Positions 17,920 through 26,988 of a stretch of 64,000 nucleotides of DNA are shown here, in pieces. The position numbers were made by a program, and so were the translations under genes. The notes under the pieces are model-generated. The model saw only the letters and a list, made by a program, of their open reading frames with translations. It was not told where the DNA came from and searched no databases. Positions within the stretch are counted from its first letter, which is position 1; the number at the start of each line of letters is the position of its first letter. The stretch is from Anaerolineaceae bacterium (GTDB lineage: Bacteria; Chloroflexota; Anaerolineae; Anaerolineales; Anaerolineaceae), in assembly GCA_016841365.1 (NCBI GenBank), contig JAENZI010000003.1, forward strand, positions 19,423 to 83,422, read 5' to 3'.

Positions 17920-18849
17920 TCAATCGAATGCCAGCCTGAAAAGCTCGACGAAAGCTGGCAGATCCACCTCCGTAATAATGTTTGCATTTGGGCAGCGCTT
18001 GCACTTCCCCCACCAATCAACCACAGTCATACCTCTGCTCATCTTGCCAAATCGCTCCACCTGGACATATTTCTGAATTGAGCCCTTGACGATTCCTGGG
18101 TCAATTAAAACAGCCATCGCCAGCGGATCTGCTGTAAAACTGACGCTTTCTTTACCAAAATGGCGATCGAATTTTTTCGAGAAGTCATTCCACTCTTTAA
18201 GTAATTTACTCCGTGGGTTATCCTTTGAAGCCAGGGCATCCATCAAATCACCAGGTAAACCGTGTGCAATCGTCGTTTCCCATGTGACCATTGTCAATTC
18301 TGGCCAGGATTCAAACACCACCGCAGCCGCTTCCGGATTGGCATAAATATTGAATTCTGCCGCTAAATTTGGGGAGTTTCCTTGAGCCAGATAAGCCCCG
18401 CCCATAATCACTAATCGCTGATATAAATCAGGGAGCTTAGGAAATAACTTTAAAGCCAAGGCAAGATTCGTCAGCGGTCCTAAAGCAATCAGCTCTAATT
18501 CCCCTGGATACTTCTGCCCCAATCTTATCAACCCGGCGGCGGCTGATTCTGACTCTACCGCACGGGTCGAATCCTTTAGCAAAGCCCCGCCCAAGCCATC
18601 TTCACCGTGAAAATAACTGGCATCCTCACTGGGTTCCGCCAGTGGAGATGCAGCTCCGGAAAAAACTGGTATGGCGTCAGCATCCAGAACCTTCAGGATC
18701 TTGAGAACATTTTTGGTTGTTTTCTCCACACCCACATTGCCAGCAACAGAGGTGATCGCCTCAATTTTTATATTTGGATGCATATGTGCCATCATGATCG
18801 CTTGTGCGTCGTCAATTCCCGGATCGCAATCAATTACAATACGCTTCAT
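17920..18849 (-). CDS. inosine-uridine-type nucleoside hydrolase
   Basis: 309 residues. The N-terminal MKRIVIDCDPGIDDAQAI holds the calcium-binding aspartates (DCDPGIDDA) of this family. Further family segments are LTNLALAL, VIMGGAYLAQGN and AEFNIYANPEAAAVV; the C-terminal D of ADPLAMAVLIDP completes the metal and ribose site. It hydrolyses N-glycosidic bonds of ribonucleosides to ribose and base. Family members with the same motifs also act on other N-ribosides. It may be co-transcribed with ptsI, 135 bases downstream. Confidence 0.92.
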   Translation of the reverse strand: MKRIVIDCDPGIDDAQAIMMAHMHPNIKIEAITSVAGNVGVEKTTKNVLKILKVLDADAIPVFSGAASPLAEPSEDASYFHGEDGLGGALLKDSTRAVESESAAAGLIRLGQKYPGELELIALGPLTNLALALKLFPKLPDLYQRLVIMGGAYLAQGNSPNLAAEFNIYANPEAAAVVFESWPELTMVTWETTIAHGLPGDLMDALASKDNPRSKLLKEWNDFSKKFDRHFGKESVSFTADPLAMAVLIDPGIVKGSIQKYVQVERFGKMSRGMTVVDWWGKCKRCPNANIITEVDLPAFVELFRLAFD

Positions 18850-18878
18850 ATTTGCACCGAAATTCTTCTTACAAAACC

Positions 18879-19436
18879 CTATACATATTTGCCATTGTTA
18901 AGTTTTTTAAACGCACGGGCAAATTTTTTGTTTGTAAAAAACAACGTCACCACCCCGCGTCGTTTTCTTTTTGGGGAAACCAATTTTTTAGCACTAACTG
19001 CTGTTTGCAATCTTTTTATTCTTGAAACCACATCCAGTGTATTGTTGCGTTTTGCATATAGATACATATATATTAAATAACCCGATAATATGGCCAGCCA
19101 TATGACACCCAAGACAATAAACAAAGTCCTGGAAAAATTTATATAGTTGGGTTGATTGAATATTGAATAGATCGAAAGAGCCATTACAATCGCACCCACT
19201 ATAAAAATTGGGACCAGGTTAACATACTGCTTCTTGGCGTCGTAACAAGCCTGGCAAACTGGGAACTTAACGATCACCTTTTGTGTATAGAACTTGTTAT
19301 AGATTGAATAATCAATGCGGTTTTCAGATGCGGGGTTTTCGCATGCTAAGCAAATATCTGGCTGTGCCAGGACTTTATCAAATTCGCATTGCACAGTCAT
19401 ACCCACACCTGGTTTTTTATTGCTTTTTCTACTCAC
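18879..19436 (-). CDS. small membrane protein with zinc-ribbon-like cysteines
   Basis: 185 residues. A cytosolic N-terminal part has a CxxC pair (CLAC) and a second pair (CQACYD) about 50 residues on, which together could bind one zinc ion. Two adjacent hydrophobic helices follow (FIVGAIVMALSIYSIF and LFIVLGVIWLAILSGYLIYMYL), then a basic tail (SPKRKRRG). The GTG start is well supported by AAGGAG six bases upstream. Function unknown. Confidence 0.7.
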   Translation of the reverse strand: MSRKSNKKPGVGMTVQCEFDKVLAQPDICLACENPASENRIDYSIYNKFYTQKVIVKFPVCQACYDAKKQYVNLVPIFIVGAIVMALSIYSIFNQPNYINFSRTLFIVLGVIWLAILSGYLIYMYLYAKRNNTLDVVSRIKRLQTAVSAKKLVSPKRKRRGVVTLFFTNKKFARAFKKLNNGKYV

Positions 19437-19649
19437 CCAATGCTCCTTCAGTTAGGCTATTTAGTCCATATTGGAGAGATGTTTTGTTGTAGTCAAATAT
19501 TCTCTCGCATTACAAACAAACTTGTAAAGCAATTTTACCTTTAGATTCATAAACAAAATCATGACTGAGAACGACCCAGTCATGATTTATCCTGGCCATT
19601 CGATCACCTGATTTTTTCCAGTAAATCACCAATAATAAACAGAAAAATT

Positions 19650-20570
19650 TTACAGGCCAGGGGCAATCATAAAGATGGCTTTGATCGGTTTAGCATTAAA
19701 GTTCATCAACCGATAAGGAACACCCTCAGGGATGAACATCGTATCTTCTTCGTTAACAATAAAGGCCTCTTCTGTCTCAGGCAGATACACTGTAACAGGA
19801 CCTTCTAAGACGAATAATGCACAATCACCCTTGTGCACATCAACGGGTGAAGTGCGCACACCTTTCCCACCTGCAGGCAGAATAAACTCACCCATGTGCA
19901 TTATATCGTTGCTGACAAAGAACTTCATTAGCATGGGATTGTCATAATCGTAAATATTTAGCAGTTTATCTTCTTCCCGAATCCTGTAGAAGAGTTTAGG
20001 GTCTTCCCTTCCTTCAGGGCCGGAAACAGGCCAGCGGCCAATATCGTCCGTCGTACCGATGTATGAAGGCTTCGTAAGACGTGGCAGTTCTTCATATTGG
20101 GCATTTTGCTTGCCTTTATAGGCTTTAATGGCTTCACCATGTGGATAATCATCCGGTGGAATTTTATCATCCCAGGCTTTCGGCGCAATCGCAAATAGGA
20201 TGCGCAAGATTTCATCTTCAAAATTAAAGGCTTTATGCCATGCTTCACGGGGCATCCAGATAGATTCGCCTTTATAGGCACGGATCACCTGACCGTTGAC
20301 TGCGTTCTGTTGCGTGAGTGTTCCATCCAACACGTAATACGTTTCATCACCGGGATGAAGGTCTGGCGGGTTGAATGATCCGCCTGGTGCCAGTTGATAT
20401 GTGCCGATAAAAATTTTATTGGTGCTGACGATAAATCGTGTCAGGTCGGCAAATTCGGGTGCTGCCGGTGGATAAATGCTGTCGATATACTCTTCTTTAC
20501 GGATATGCTTGGGTTTTAATTCTTCGGGTGGGTATGGTAAACGCCCCATGACTTCATTAACTTGAGTCAT
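19650..20570 (-). CDS. double cupin domain protein, probable sugar-related enzyme
   Basis: 306 residues with two cupin barrels. The first is near 60-150 (PPDLHPGDETYYVLDGT, MPREAWHKAFN) and the second near 210-300 (VDVHKGDCALFVLEGPV, FIPEGVPYRLMNF). The first keeps His/Glu/His metal ligands; the second is more degenerate. An AAGGAG site supports the start. It is last in the leftward PTS cluster, after EIIC and a 138-base gap with a branched hairpin. Cupins in such loci are often sugar isomerases, epimerases or anomer-handling enzymes; the reaction here is not known. Confidence 0.8.
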   Translation of the reverse strand: MTQVNEVMGRLPYPPEELKPKHIRKEEYIDSIYPPAAPEFADLTRFIVSTNKIFIGTYQLAPGGSFNPPDLHPGDETYYVLDGTLTQQNAVNGQVIRAYKGESIWMPREAWHKAFNFEDEILRILFAIAPKAWDDKIPPDDYPHGEAIKAYKGKQNAQYEELPRLTKPSYIGTTDDIGRWPVSGPEGREDPKLFYRIREEDKLLNIYDYDNPMLMKFFVSNDIMHMGEFILPAGGKGVRTSPVDVHKGDCALFVLEGPVTVYLPETEEAFIVNEEDTMFIPEGVPYRLMNFNAKPIKAIFMIAPGL

Positions 20571-20607
20571 CTACACTCCTTTTGGTTATCTTGGTGGTAT
20601 ATTAATT

Positions 20608-20671
20608 AAGGCTGGCTTCTTTGATACACGACTTGGGTCGATTTACACTGTCAAAGAAGTCAGCCTTTTTC
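20608..20671. other. large branched hairpin between EIIC and cupin genes
   Basis: Bases 20608-20624 pair with 20651-20667 over 17 positions. Read as plus-strand RNA this includes one G-U; read as minus-strand RNA, one A-C mismatch. The loop contains CGAC-TTGG-GTCG. On the plus strand the stem is followed by TTTTTCTT, a good terminator for antisense transcripts. On the minus strand it is followed by TTAATTAAT and may be partial termination or processing between EIIC and cupin. Confidence 0.5.
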
Positions 20672-20708
20672 TTGCCTTAGCGTTCTATATTGAGACTTTT
20701 TCTACTTT

Positions 20709-21761
20709 TTATGCAGCATTTTCTTCTAAGGAAAGAGCTTCCTCTTCAACTTCAGTAACTTTGGGTTTCAGCAAGAAGAGCATTCCCGCAGTAACGACGA
20801 TGGCAATTGCGAAGACAAACAGCCAGACAAGCGGCTTATTCGCAAGAGGAATAACAAACAGACCACCATGCGGGGCGGTCAATGTCAGTCCAAACACATA
20901 GGAAAGCGCCGCACCAACAGCGGAACCGACCATAATCGATGGCAGGACATGTAATGGATCAGCAGCAGCATATGGGATTGCAAATTCTGTGATCATTGCC
21001 AGACCGCCAATCACACAGCCACCAACACCATCACGCTCGACCTTTGTCCATTTATTCTTGAAGAGTACCAGGGCTAAAGCGATACCGGCTGGTGGGCTCA
21101 TGGAAGCGATGAAGTTGGCAGCCATGGGACCCCAATTGTTGTCTTCTGCTGCAGCAAGGGCAAAGGCATAAGCCGCTTTGTTAACTGGGCCGCCCATATC
21201 AAAGGCGAGCATAGCGCCTTGAACCAAGCCGAGGACCACACCGCCGGCAGTTGAAAGATTTGTCAAGAAGCGCAACATAGCTTCATTGAGCCATGCAACA
21301 GGTCCACCGAGAACATATGTCATACCGAGGCCAACGATAAATGTTCCCAACAGTGGGATCACGAGGACGGGCATAAGTGGTCTGACAACAGCTGGAACAT
21401 TCAGTTTCTTGATAAGTTTAACGACATAACCAGCTAACAAACCGCCAACAATACCGCCTAAAAAGCCGGAGCCTTGATTGTTTGCCAACATACCAGCGAT
21501 GAAACCAACTGCAATACCAGGCCGATCGGCAATGGAGTATGCGATGAAACCCGCTAAAGCAGGCACCATCAAGCCAAAGGCAACTTTACCCCAGTTGAAG
21601 ATGTCTGCCCCGAAACCGGGAGTTTCAAAAACAAAGATGCCGCCGATTGCAAAACCGATGGCAATCAGAATACCGCCCGGAACAACGAACGGAATCATAT
21701 ATGACACACCGGTCATCAAATGTTTCCGAATATCCCCAAAAAACGATTCTTTCTTTTCCAT
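20709..21761 (-). CDS. PTS fructose-family sugar transporter, EIIC membrane component
   Basis: 350 residues, about nine membrane helices. Typical fructose-type EIIC segments are present: MTGVSYMIPFVVPGGILIA, GFIAYSIADRPGIAVGFI, FDMGGPVNKAAYAFALA. EIIC forms the channel through which the sugar is brought in and phosphorylated. Here A, B and C are separate proteins, unlike the common fused FruA. AGGAGACAAAG precedes the start. A 213-base gap separates it from EIIB. The sugar cannot be read from EIIC; neighbouring genes point away from plain fructose, since no 1-phosphofructokinase is present. Confidence 0.92.
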   Translation of the reverse strand: MEKKESFFGDIRKHLMTGVSYMIPFVVPGGILIAIGFAIGGIFVFETPGFGADIFNWGKVAFGLMVPALAGFIAYSIADRPGIAVGFIAGMLANNQGSGFLGGIVGGLLAGYVVKLIKKLNVPAVVRPLMPVLVIPLLGTFIVGLGMTYVLGGPVAWLNEAMLRFLTNLSTAGGVVLGLVQGAMLAFDMGGPVNKAAYAFALAAAEDNNWGPMAANFIASMSPPAGIALALVLFKNKWTKVERDGVGGCVIGGLAMITEFAIPYAAADPLHVLPSIMVGSAVGAALSYVFGLTLTAPHGGLFVIPLANKPLVWLFVFAIAIVVTAGMLFLLKPKVTEVEEEALSLEENAA

Positions 21762-21974
21762 GTTCTTTGTCTCCTAAATGATTGAATGATTAAATGTTAT
21801 GACTGCAAATGTGCCGATGATGTCGATGGACTTTTTTAAATTATCCGATCAGAGTTCAATATCTTCCGGTACTGGATTGCAGCCCACGCCTCTTCTCGTA
21901 GAAGCGTGATTCAAGTGATGAAATTTATCTTATAGCGACCTCCTTGACTCTCGCGAGGATGAAGACTCTTACTT

Positions 21975-22286
21975 CTAACCTTCGAAATTCGCTTTTACCT
22001 CTTGTAAAACCTTTTTCGCGTTGCGAATGACTTCATTAGGACCTAAACTAACGGTTTTCTTCCCATTGAATCTTCCCTTATTACGAACGCCAACATCTAC
22101 TGCAAAAATGACCACATCAGCCGCTTCGATATCTTTTGCTGAAAGCTCGTTTTCGATGCCCATCGCACCCTGGATTTCGACTTTCACTTCGTCACCAGCT
22201 TCTTTACCAGCTTTTTTTAGCGCCTCCGCAGCCATGTATGAGTGGGCGATGCCGGTTGCGCATGCAGTGACAGCTACTATTTTCAT
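21975..22286 (-). CDS. PTS fructose-family EIIB component
   Basis: 103 residues. The phosphorylation site is Cys9 in TACATGIAHSYMAAEAL, the hallmark of fructose-type EIIB. It takes phosphate from EIIA and gives it to the sugar bound in EIIC. A strong AAGGAG site precedes the ATG, and EIIA lies 32 bases upstream in the same operon. Confidence 0.92.
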   Translation of the reverse strand: MKIVAVTACATGIAHSYMAAEALKKAGKEAGDEVKVEIQGAMGIENELSAKDIEAADVVIFAVDVGVRNKGRFNGKKTVSLGPNEVIRNAKKVLQEVKANFEG

Positions 22287-22318
22287 GATTTCTCAGCTCC
22301 TTCAACTACTTATGAATA

Positions 22319-22810
22319 TTATTGATCAAGCAGCGGTTCATACTGCTCAACGCTGCTTATAATATCATCATAATCTTTGGCTTTTCGAAGCTCATCCACA
22401 AATTCCGGGTATACCAGCAACCTTGCTAGCCGTGAGAGGATCCGGATGTAATCGTTACTGCTCATCTCACCGGGAATAGCCAGCATAAAGATGAGATCAA
22501 CCTCACCGCCGTCGTCATCTGTGTGGTAATAAAATCCTTCATCACACCGGCAAAAAGCAATTGCTGTTTTTCTTACAGTGCAGCTTTTTCCATGCGGTAT
22601 GGCAATCCCTTCACCCATATAAGTTGGACCCAGCGATTCCCTCTCATAAATCGCCTGTAAAAATTCTTCCTTCGAACCAATGGCACCAACATCAAACAAC
22701 ATCGCAATCATGTGATGAAATAAATCATCCTTGCTGTCTTGAGGTGCCAGCATCAGGTCCACGGTCTCCGGTTTGATGATCTCCGAAAAGGTTACTTTTT
22801 TTGTTTCCAT
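22319..22810 (-). CDS. PTS fructose/mannitol-type EIIA component
   Basis: 163 residues. The active His is His73 in GEGIAIPHGKS, and the surrounding pattern is that of PtsN/fructose-type EIIA. It receives phosphate from HPr. It lies 16 bases after the aldolase gene and directly before EIIB, so aldolase-EIIA-EIIB-EIIC read as one transcript. Confidence 0.92.
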   Translation of the reverse strand: METKKVTFSEIIKPETVDLMLAPQDSKDDLFHHMIAMLFDVGAIGSKEEFLQAIYERESLGPTYMGEGIAIPHGKSCTVRKTAIAFCRCDEGFYYHTDDDGGEVDLIFMLAIPGEMSSNDYIRILSRLARLLVYPEFVDELRKAKDYDDIISSVEQYEPLLDQ

Positions 22811-22826
22811 TTAATTCCAGAATGTC

Positions 22827-23621
22827 TTACTTTACAAATGTCAGGGCTTCTTCGACTGATGCACCCTTGTGAACGATCGCTTTAATGGCATCCAGCATCT
22901 TCAAAGGCTCACGGTACTGCCAAAGGTTTCTACCAACTGCGCAGCCACGGCCGCCAGCATCCATCACGTCTTTCATCACCTGCAAAAAATCCTTCGGATC
23001 GTCGCTGATTGGGCCACCAGAAAGCATGACGGGAACCGGGCAGGATTCTGTTACTTCTGTAAACCCTTCAACCGTACCTGTGTAGTGTGATTTAACAATA
23101 TCTGCACCAAGCTCTGCGCCAATCCTCACAGCCCATTTGACATGTTCGACAGCTTCGTTGTTTTCAAAACCAGTTGGATACATAATTGCCATCAAGGGCA
23201 TGCCCAAATTGTCGCAATCTTCAGCAACTTTGGCTAATCCCTTCAGCATATCGCTTGTTTTCTCAGCACCAACCATGACATGCATTGATACGCCTGATGC
23301 ACCAAGCTGTAAGGCATGCATCACACTGTCTGAAAGCATGAAGTAATCGGGTTCCGGCCCCATCTCCACGCAGGTATCAATGGAAAGCATAAAGGGAATG
23401 TGGTGTTTAACAAAACTCGGGGAAACCAATTTTGCGATACCATTCGGCATAAAGAACGTATCTGGTTTCCCCGCAGCGAGCATCTCGACCGTCGCTTTTG
23501 GATCGACAATTCCCGGAATAGGACCTAAAACCGCACCATGGTCCATGGCAACAATGATTGCATTATCGCTTTCCGGATTAAACATTTGGGATAAACGAAT
23601 TTTTTTACCAATACTGGACAT
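22827..23621 (-). CDS. class I aldolase of the DhnA/FbaB/LsrF family
   Basis: 264 residues, TIM-barrel Schiff-base aldolase. The catalytic Lys is Lys177 in LGADIVKSHYTG; AMDHGA near residue 27 and LSGGP near 200 (phosphate binding) are also typical. Family members cleave or form fructose-1,6-bisphosphate, ADH (archaeal aromatic pathway) or phospho-AI-2 products. As first gene of the PTS operon it most likely cleaves or forms a sugar phosphate from the imported substrate. An AAGGAG site supports the start. It is divergent from the DeoR regulator. Confidence 0.88.
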   Translation of the reverse strand: MSSIGKKIRLSQMFNPESDNAIIVAMDHGAVLGPIPGIVDPKATVEMLAAGKPDTFFMPNGIAKLVSPSFVKHHIPFMLSIDTCVEMGPEPDYFMLSDSVMHALQLGASGVSMHVMVGAEKTSDMLKGLAKVAEDCDNLGMPLMAIMYPTGFENNEAVEHVKWAVRIGAELGADIVKSHYTGTVEGFTEVTESCPVPVMLSGGPISDDPKDFLQVMKDVMDAGGRGCAVGRNLWQYREPLKMLDAIKAIVHKGASVEEALTFVK

Positions 23622-23879
23622 ATGAATCGTCTCCTTATATATGATTTTTCCAAATTAAGCCCATCATAGCAGAAACAATTATATTTGTCAATATATAAGC
23701 ACTATCAATTATTGAATTATAATTATTATATGTAGATATTGATTGAATGTACACAAAATATGATATAATCAGGTAGAAAATGCTAATATAATAAGATTTT
23801 GCATACCTTTTCCTGAACAGGCGGGGTAAATTGATTTTAGTAACTTGGTGATAAGATATTGCAAATCGAAAGGTCGGAC
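23622..23879. promoter_or_regulatory. divergent promoter region of the sugar locus
   Basis: AT-rich 258-base region between the aldolase (leftward) and the DeoR regulator (rightward). A TATAAT at 23764-23769 with TTGATT at 23739-23744 (19-base spacer) is a candidate rightward promoter. AT-rich near-palindromes around 23714-23730 (AATTATAATTATTATA) could be a regulator site or leftward -10. DeoR proteins normally bind such intergenic regions. Confidence 0.45.
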
Positions 23880-24689
23880 ATGAAGAGAAATAAATTAGTA
23901 TTCCGTGAAGAAAGGCTTTCCCAAATTCATCAGTTAATCCAAACGAACACCAGCATGACTGTCGCGGAACTCGCTGAGCTTTTTGATATCAGTGAATCAA
24001 CTGTCAGGCTTGATTTGGCAGAGCTCGAGAAGAAGGACCTGATTACTCGCACACACGGCGGCGCGATCAGCAAACAGAATGGGATCGGCTCAAGCTACGT
24101 TCAATCGGTAAGCATTCAAAAACGCGTCAATTACTTAAAAGAAGAAAAGGACGCGATTGGTAGGAAAGCCGCCTCACTGATAAACGATGGGGATACGATT
24201 CTAATCGATGGCGGCAGCACGACGCCCTATGTAATCAAACATCTCGGCGCAAAGAAGAACCTGACCATCATAACGAACTCACTGCTTCTCATTCAAGATC
24301 TCATCAATAATCCCAACATCAATCTATTCATTTTAGGCGGGCTTGCCTTCAGTAAACACGGGGTCACTGTTGGCGATCTGACCAACAACTCGCTATCCTA
24401 TTTTTATCCTAACAAAACAATTATCGGCATTGATGGTTTTTCAGTTGAGCGGGGTATTATGGCAGCCGATGCCGCCGTACCCGCTGTTGCGGCAGTCAAA
24501 GCGGAAATGGTCCGCACCAGCAATCAACTGATTATCGTTAGCGACCACACAAAATACAATAAAATTTGCCCAATGCCCATCGCCCCCATTGAAGCAGTTG
24601 ATATCCTTGTCACAGATTCTAAACTGCCGCAAAAAGCAAGGCAAGCGATCAGCGCAAAAGGGCCCAAGGTGTTGATCGCAGATGAATAA
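23880..24689 (+). CDS. DeoR/GlpR-family transcriptional regulator
   Basis: About 269 residues. The N-terminal winged helix-turn-helix is classic (RLSQIHQLIQTN...TVAELAELFDISESTVRLDLAEL, then THGGAI). The C-terminal sensor domain has the sugar-phosphate-binding features of the family (LIDGGSTTPYVIKHL, TNSLLLIQDL, GIDGFS, DHTKYN). The ATG at 23880 has AAAGG at normal spacing; the open frame extends seven codons further but from a TTG. It probably represses both the PTS-aldolase operon and the kinase operon until a phosphorylated intermediate accumulates. Confidence 0.92.
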   Translation: MKRNKLVFREERLSQIHQLIQTNTSMTVAELAELFDISESTVRLDLAELEKKDLITRTHGGAISKQNGIGSSYVQSVSIQKRVNYLKEEKDAIGRKAASLINDGDTILIDGGSTTPYVIKHLGAKKNLTIITNSLLLIQDLINNPNINLFILGGLAFSKHGVTVGDLTNNSLSYFYPNKTIIGIDGFSVERGIMAADAAVPAVAAVKAEMVRTSNQLIIVSDHTKYNKICPMPIAPIEAVDILVTDSKLPQKARQAISAKGPKVLIADE

Positions 24690-24824
24690 TCAACAATGAT
24701 GCTCTCTGAAACAATCGAAGGCAGAGAATAATCAGAAAATTCAATATTGTTTTTTGATTTTTGTGCTGTCATATCAATATTATTTGCTTGAACTGTCACA
24801 ATATCTTAACAGAATGGAGAAAAA

Positions 24825-25829
24825 ATGCCAGTCATTAAAAAGGTCATCAATGACCCAAAACAGGTTGCAAAAGAATCCTTAGAAGGCCTCGTCCTTGCAT
24901 ATCACGGAAAAGTAAGAATATTGGAAGATTGCTCGAGTATCGTCAGAACTGACTTGCCCCAAGGCAAAGTGGGTTTGCTGGTCGGTGGTGGTAGCGGCCA
25001 CGAACCTCTTTTTGCTGGTTTCGTCGGAGAGAATTTAGCAGATGGTTCGGTCAACGGGAATGTTTTTGCAGCGCCCAGCCCGGACAAAATTCTCTGTGCA
25101 ACTCAAGCAATTGATCAGGGCAAAGGCGTTTTATATCTCTACGGCAATTATGCCGGCGACAATATGAATTTCGATATTGCAGCAGAATTAGCTGCTGACC
25201 TTGACATCGAAACCCGCACCGTACGGATTTGGGACGATGTTGCTTCAGCACCCCCTGAAAGAATTGAGGATCGGCGCGGCATTGCGGGTGACCTATTTGT
25301 GATTAAGGTTGCAGGTGCAGCCGCCGCATCAGTTTCAACACTTGATGATCTCTTCCGCATCACCACAAAAGCACGCGACTACACCCGCTCGATAGGGGTC
25401 GCCCTATCACCTGGATCAATCCCAGAAACCGGTGAATACACTTTCGAATTAGGCCCAGACGAAATAGAAATCGGCATGGGATTGCATGGTGAACAAGGCG
25501 TTTCACGCGGGAAACTGATACCCGCCGACGAATTGGTTGATTCGATGATTGACCGCATCCTTGAGGATATGCCTCTTGAACAAAACGATAAGGTCTGCGT
25601 ATTGATCAACAACCTTGGGGCGTCAACGATGATGGAATTGTTGATCGTAAACCGCAGGGTGATGCAGCGTTTTTCAGATGACGGTATCAAAGTCCACGAT
25701 ACGCTCATTGGTTCATTTTGCACTTCTCAAGAAATGGCAGGGTTCTCAATCTCTTTGCTGAAACTTGATGATGAACTAGAGAAGTATTATGATACGCCAG
25801 CCGATTCATTTGCTTTGAAAACGAGGTAA
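24825..25829 (+). CDS. DhaK-type dihydroxyacetone/tetrulose kinase, substrate-binding subunit
   Basis: 334 residues. His221 in MGLHGEQG corresponds to the His that binds the carbonyl of the substrate covalently as a hemiaminal. GGGSGHEPLFAGFVG and GNYAGDNMNFD are typical. Together with the DhaL subunit downstream it phosphorylates a short-chain ketose. No DhaM (PTS phosphotransfer subunit) is present, so ATP is the likely donor. DhaK-type enzymes also act on erythrulose and apulose; given the two isomerases downstream, a tetrulose is likelier here than dihydroxyacetone. GGAGAAAAA precedes the start. Confidence 0.88.
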   Translation: MPVIKKVINDPKQVAKESLEGLVLAYHGKVRILEDCSSIVRTDLPQGKVGLLVGGGSGHEPLFAGFVGENLADGSVNGNVFAAPSPDKILCATQAIDQGKGVLYLYGNYAGDNMNFDIAAELAADLDIETRTVRIWDDVASAPPERIEDRRGIAGDLFVIKVAGAAAASVSTLDDLFRITTKARDYTRSIGVALSPGSIPETGEYTFELGPDEIEIGMGLHGEQGVSRGKLIPADELVDSMIDRILEDMPLEQNDKVCVLINNLGASTMMELLIVNRRVMQRFSDDGIKVHDTLIGSFCTSQEMAGFSISLLKLDDELEKYYDTPADSFALKTR

Positions 25830-25832
25830 CAC

Positions 25833-26474
25833 ATGAGTGTGACAGAACTCACATTAGAACAAACACAGCAGATGATGCTCTATGTCAGCCAAAAAATGCA
25901 AGAAAGTAAAGATCTCCTCTCTCACGCCGACCAGGTGATCGGCGATGGAGACCACGGCATTGGCATGGCACGTGGATTTGAAAGTGTTGAAGAAAAGCTA
26001 AGCCATTCGTCTTATTTAAATTGCGGCGAGCTCTTTAAATCCGTCGGGATGACACTCCTTTCTACGATTGGCGGAGCGGCCGGTGCTGTCTTTGGTTCTC
26101 TATTTATGGGCATGGGGAAAGGGCTTTCTGATGCCCAGGTGATAAACGAGACGAACCTATCTGTCGCACTTCAAGCCGGCTTGGAGTTAATCCAAAAAAG
26201 AGGCGGCGCTAAAGTGGGCGATAAAACAATGATCGACGCCTTATCACCTGCCGTGGATGCTGCCAGTGATGGGAAGGATTTATCGATGGGTGAGTTTTTG
26301 GACAAAATCTCACTTGCTGCTGAAGAAGGCAAAGAGAAAACCAAAGACATGGTATCAAAGATCGGCAAATCAAAAACCCAAGGTGAACGCTCACTCGGCT
26401 TTCCCGATCCCGGTGCGATATCGGTAACCCTGATCTTTAAATTTATGCACGAATATGTCCGTTCTATCCAGTAG
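25833..26474 (+). CDS. DhaL-type kinase subunit, nucleotide binding
   Basis: 213 residues. The Mg-ADP/ATP-binding aspartates are in IGDGDHGIGMARG near residue 33, with GGAAGAVFGSLFMGMG and DKTMIDALSPAVDA as further family segments. It starts four bases after the DhaK stop, so translation is coupled. In family enzymes DhaL holds the nucleotide and phosphorylates the ketose bound to DhaK. Confidence 0.88.
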   Translation: MSVTELTLEQTQQMMLYVSQKMQESKDLLSHADQVIGDGDHGIGMARGFESVEEKLSHSSYLNCGELFKSVGMTLLSTIGGAAGAVFGSLFMGMGKGLSDAQVINETNLSVALQAGLELIQKRGGAKVGDKTMIDALSPAVDAASDGKDLSMGEFLDKISLAAEEGKEKTKDMVSKIGKSKTQGERSLGFPDPGAISVTLIFKFMHEYVRSIQ

Positions 26475-26496
26475 ATGATTTAGAAAGGTTTTACCA

Positions 26497-26961
26497 ATGA
26501 AGATCAGTATCGGTTGTGATGAAATTGCAGTATCAATGAAAGAAGAAATTAAAAAGTTTCTTGCGGAGCAAACAGAAGTTGAGATAGAAGAAGTCATCGA
26601 TTTGGGTGTACATTCATCAGAACCTGTTGATTATCCCGATATTGCAGAAAAAGTTGCGTTAACCATCAAAAACAATGAAGCCGATCGCGGCATCTTGATT
26701 TGTGGAACAGGTATTGGTATGGCACTTGTTGCGAATAAAGTCCCAGGTGTTCGTGCGGCGCAGGTTTACGACCCTTATACTGCGGAAAGATCTCGTAAAA
26801 GCAATAATGCTCAAATTATGACAATGGGTGCTTTGACCACGGGGATAGAAACAGCAAAATACCTGGTTAGCATCTGGCTAAAGTGCGATTTCGCCGGCGG
26901 TCGATCGACTCGAAAAGTAGAAAAGATCAACGCGATTGATCAAAAATATCATAAAGATTAA
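26497..26961 (+). CDS. RpiB/LacAB-family isomerase, EryI-like
   Basis: 154 residues. The catalytic Cys is Cys69 in ILICGTGIGMALVANKVPG. The usual DH near the N-terminus is DE (residues 8-9), and the His of the AxxHNDAN segment, which opens the furanose ring in RpiB, is Ser102 (SRKSNNAQIMTMG). The SNNAQI form matches, from memory, the RpiB-like D-erythrulose-4-phosphate isomerases of erythritol catabolism, whose substrate cannot form a ring. It probably interconverts D-erythrulose 4-phosphate and D-erythrose 4-phosphate. It lies between the kinase genes and the TPI-like gene. Confidence 0.82.
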   Translation: MKISIGCDEIAVSMKEEIKKFLAEQTEVEIEEVIDLGVHSSEPVDYPDIAEKVALTIKNNEADRGILICGTGIGMALVANKVPGVRAAQVYDPYTAERSRKSNNAQIMTMGALTTGIETAKYLVSIWLKCDFAGGRSTRKVEKINAIDQKYHKD

Positions 26962-26988
26962 GATGCTTTATTCGGATAGGAGAAAACA

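Noticed and set aside
22827-23621. Aldolase as the autoinducer-2 enzyme LsrF
   Set aside because: No lsrK, lsrR or lsrABCD genes nearby; only the family is shared.
24825-26474. DhaK/DhaL as a plain PTS-dependent dihydroxyacetone kinase
   Set aside because: No DhaM is present and both isomerases downstream carry tetrose-phosphate features, so this is only the second-best reading.
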